Shown one piece after another: positions 63,759-64,000 of a stretch of DNA of 64,000 nt. Both the position numbers and the translations under genes were made by a program. Under the pieces are notes generated by a model. It saw nothing but the letters and a program-made list of their open reading frames with translations, did no database searches and had not been told where the DNA came from. The DNA is from Osedax symbiont Rs1 (GTDB taxonomy: Bacteria > Pseudomonadota > Gammaproteobacteria > Pseudomonadales > Balneatricaceae). The number at the start of each line of letters is the position of its first letter. The first letter of the stretch is position 1. Location of the stretch: assembly GCA_000416275.1 (NCBI GenBank), contig ASZJ01000056.1:2804-66803 (forward strand), read 5' to 3'.

Positions 63759-64000
63759 AACCTAATAGCTTTGGTGAGTACTCTGATCCATTAGTAGAGT
63801 AGCGAGAATATAATCGCCACTAAATACAGTAAACAGAAGGCAGTAAAAGCGAGAACAACAGCTTTAACAGACAGGAAGGGCTCTAATCAACAACGGCGAA
63901 CTGGCGGAAGTTATAGTTATAAATTCAGATGCAGGGGGGCTCTAATAATCATCCTTGATTATATTAATAGTAGCAGCCAGCGCTGTTACTGCTTTGATAG

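Larger units (their letters stand above)
63076..64000. other. Gene-free right end of the window
   Basis: 925 bp without a credible gene. A hairpin AACGCC/GGCGTT at 63307-63324 followed by TTT is a weak terminator. A complete family A repeat lies at 63552-63758. The 77-codon frame at 63569 runs through the repeat and is not a gene. Confidence 0.55.

Noticed and set aside
63569..63802. 77-codon frame near the right end
   Set aside because: It is contained largely in a family A repeat and its tandem units, and has no recognisable product.

Overview
The window is a chromosomal segment of a gammaproteobacterium. The best evidence is the core block on the right: gatB-gatA-gatC facing mreB-mreC-mreD-maf-rng-yhdP. 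plsB, slyX, pdxB, rlmG, epmC, yciA and a MotA/MotB stator pair point the same way. The gene set and order recall marine Cellvibrionales/Pseudomonadales-type bacteria, but no 16S gene is present, so the placement is inference. The chromosome carries many small non-autonomous mobile repeats and several broken genes, which suggests relaxed selection or a recent burst of transposition.

Layout. 1-2.7 kb: an IS91-type element (tyrosine recombinase plus Y2 HUH transposase). 2.7-5.8 kb: dgkA, rlmG, a new-looking lipoprotein overlapping epmC. 6.8-9.6 kb: a membrane Cache-PAS-GGDEF-EAL protein. 9.7-15.4 kb: asparaginase II, yciA, pdxB, a YcgR-like PilZ protein coupled to an ATP-NAD-kinase-like protein, and a 90-residue unknown. 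15.7-24.1 kb: a purine-catabolism region on the minus strand (RutR-like TetR regulator, guanine deaminase, xanthine dehydrogenase xdhA-xdhB-xdhC). 24.6-31.3 kb: EamA exporter, a split chromate transporter, gamma-glutamyltransferase with a divergent GntR regulator, and fhs. 32-36.7 kb: a PLP decarboxylase with a lipoprotein, cysS, a MaoC hydratase. 36.9-40.2 kb: a TetR regulator with intact operators facing a dead outer-membrane efflux gene, a second eroded gene, and an alpha/beta hydrolase. 40.4-41.3 kb: an initiator-tRNA array. 41.4-45.4 kb: PilZ, MotB, MotA, a membrane-tethered cold-shock protein and slyX. 46-61.4 kb: plsB, gatCAB, mreBCD, maf, rng, yhdP. 61.6-63.1 kb: an EamA exporter and a divergent MarR regulator.

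The most unusual content is outside the proteins. (1) Repeat family A: terminal inverted repeats GAGACCTCTGCATAA, four bounded copies each flanked by a different perfect 5-bp target duplication, plus a solo end; one is a 65-bp deletion derivative directly upstream of cysS. (2) Repeat family B: termini CCTGAATC(A/C)GTG(A/G)CTTC, seven copies, two with perfect 5-bp target duplications. Three copies lie at or within 5 bp of a stop codon, and one supplies the last codons and stop of xdhC. (3) A tandem array of six initiator-tRNA units behind one strong rRNA-type promoter; three units are intact and three share the same foreign replacement in the anticodon arm. (4) A TetR operator whose half-site has expanded into an 8-bp tandem array. 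No CRISPR array, prophage, toxin-antitoxin pair or biosynthetic cluster was recognised. All family assignments come from reading motifs, not from database searches.
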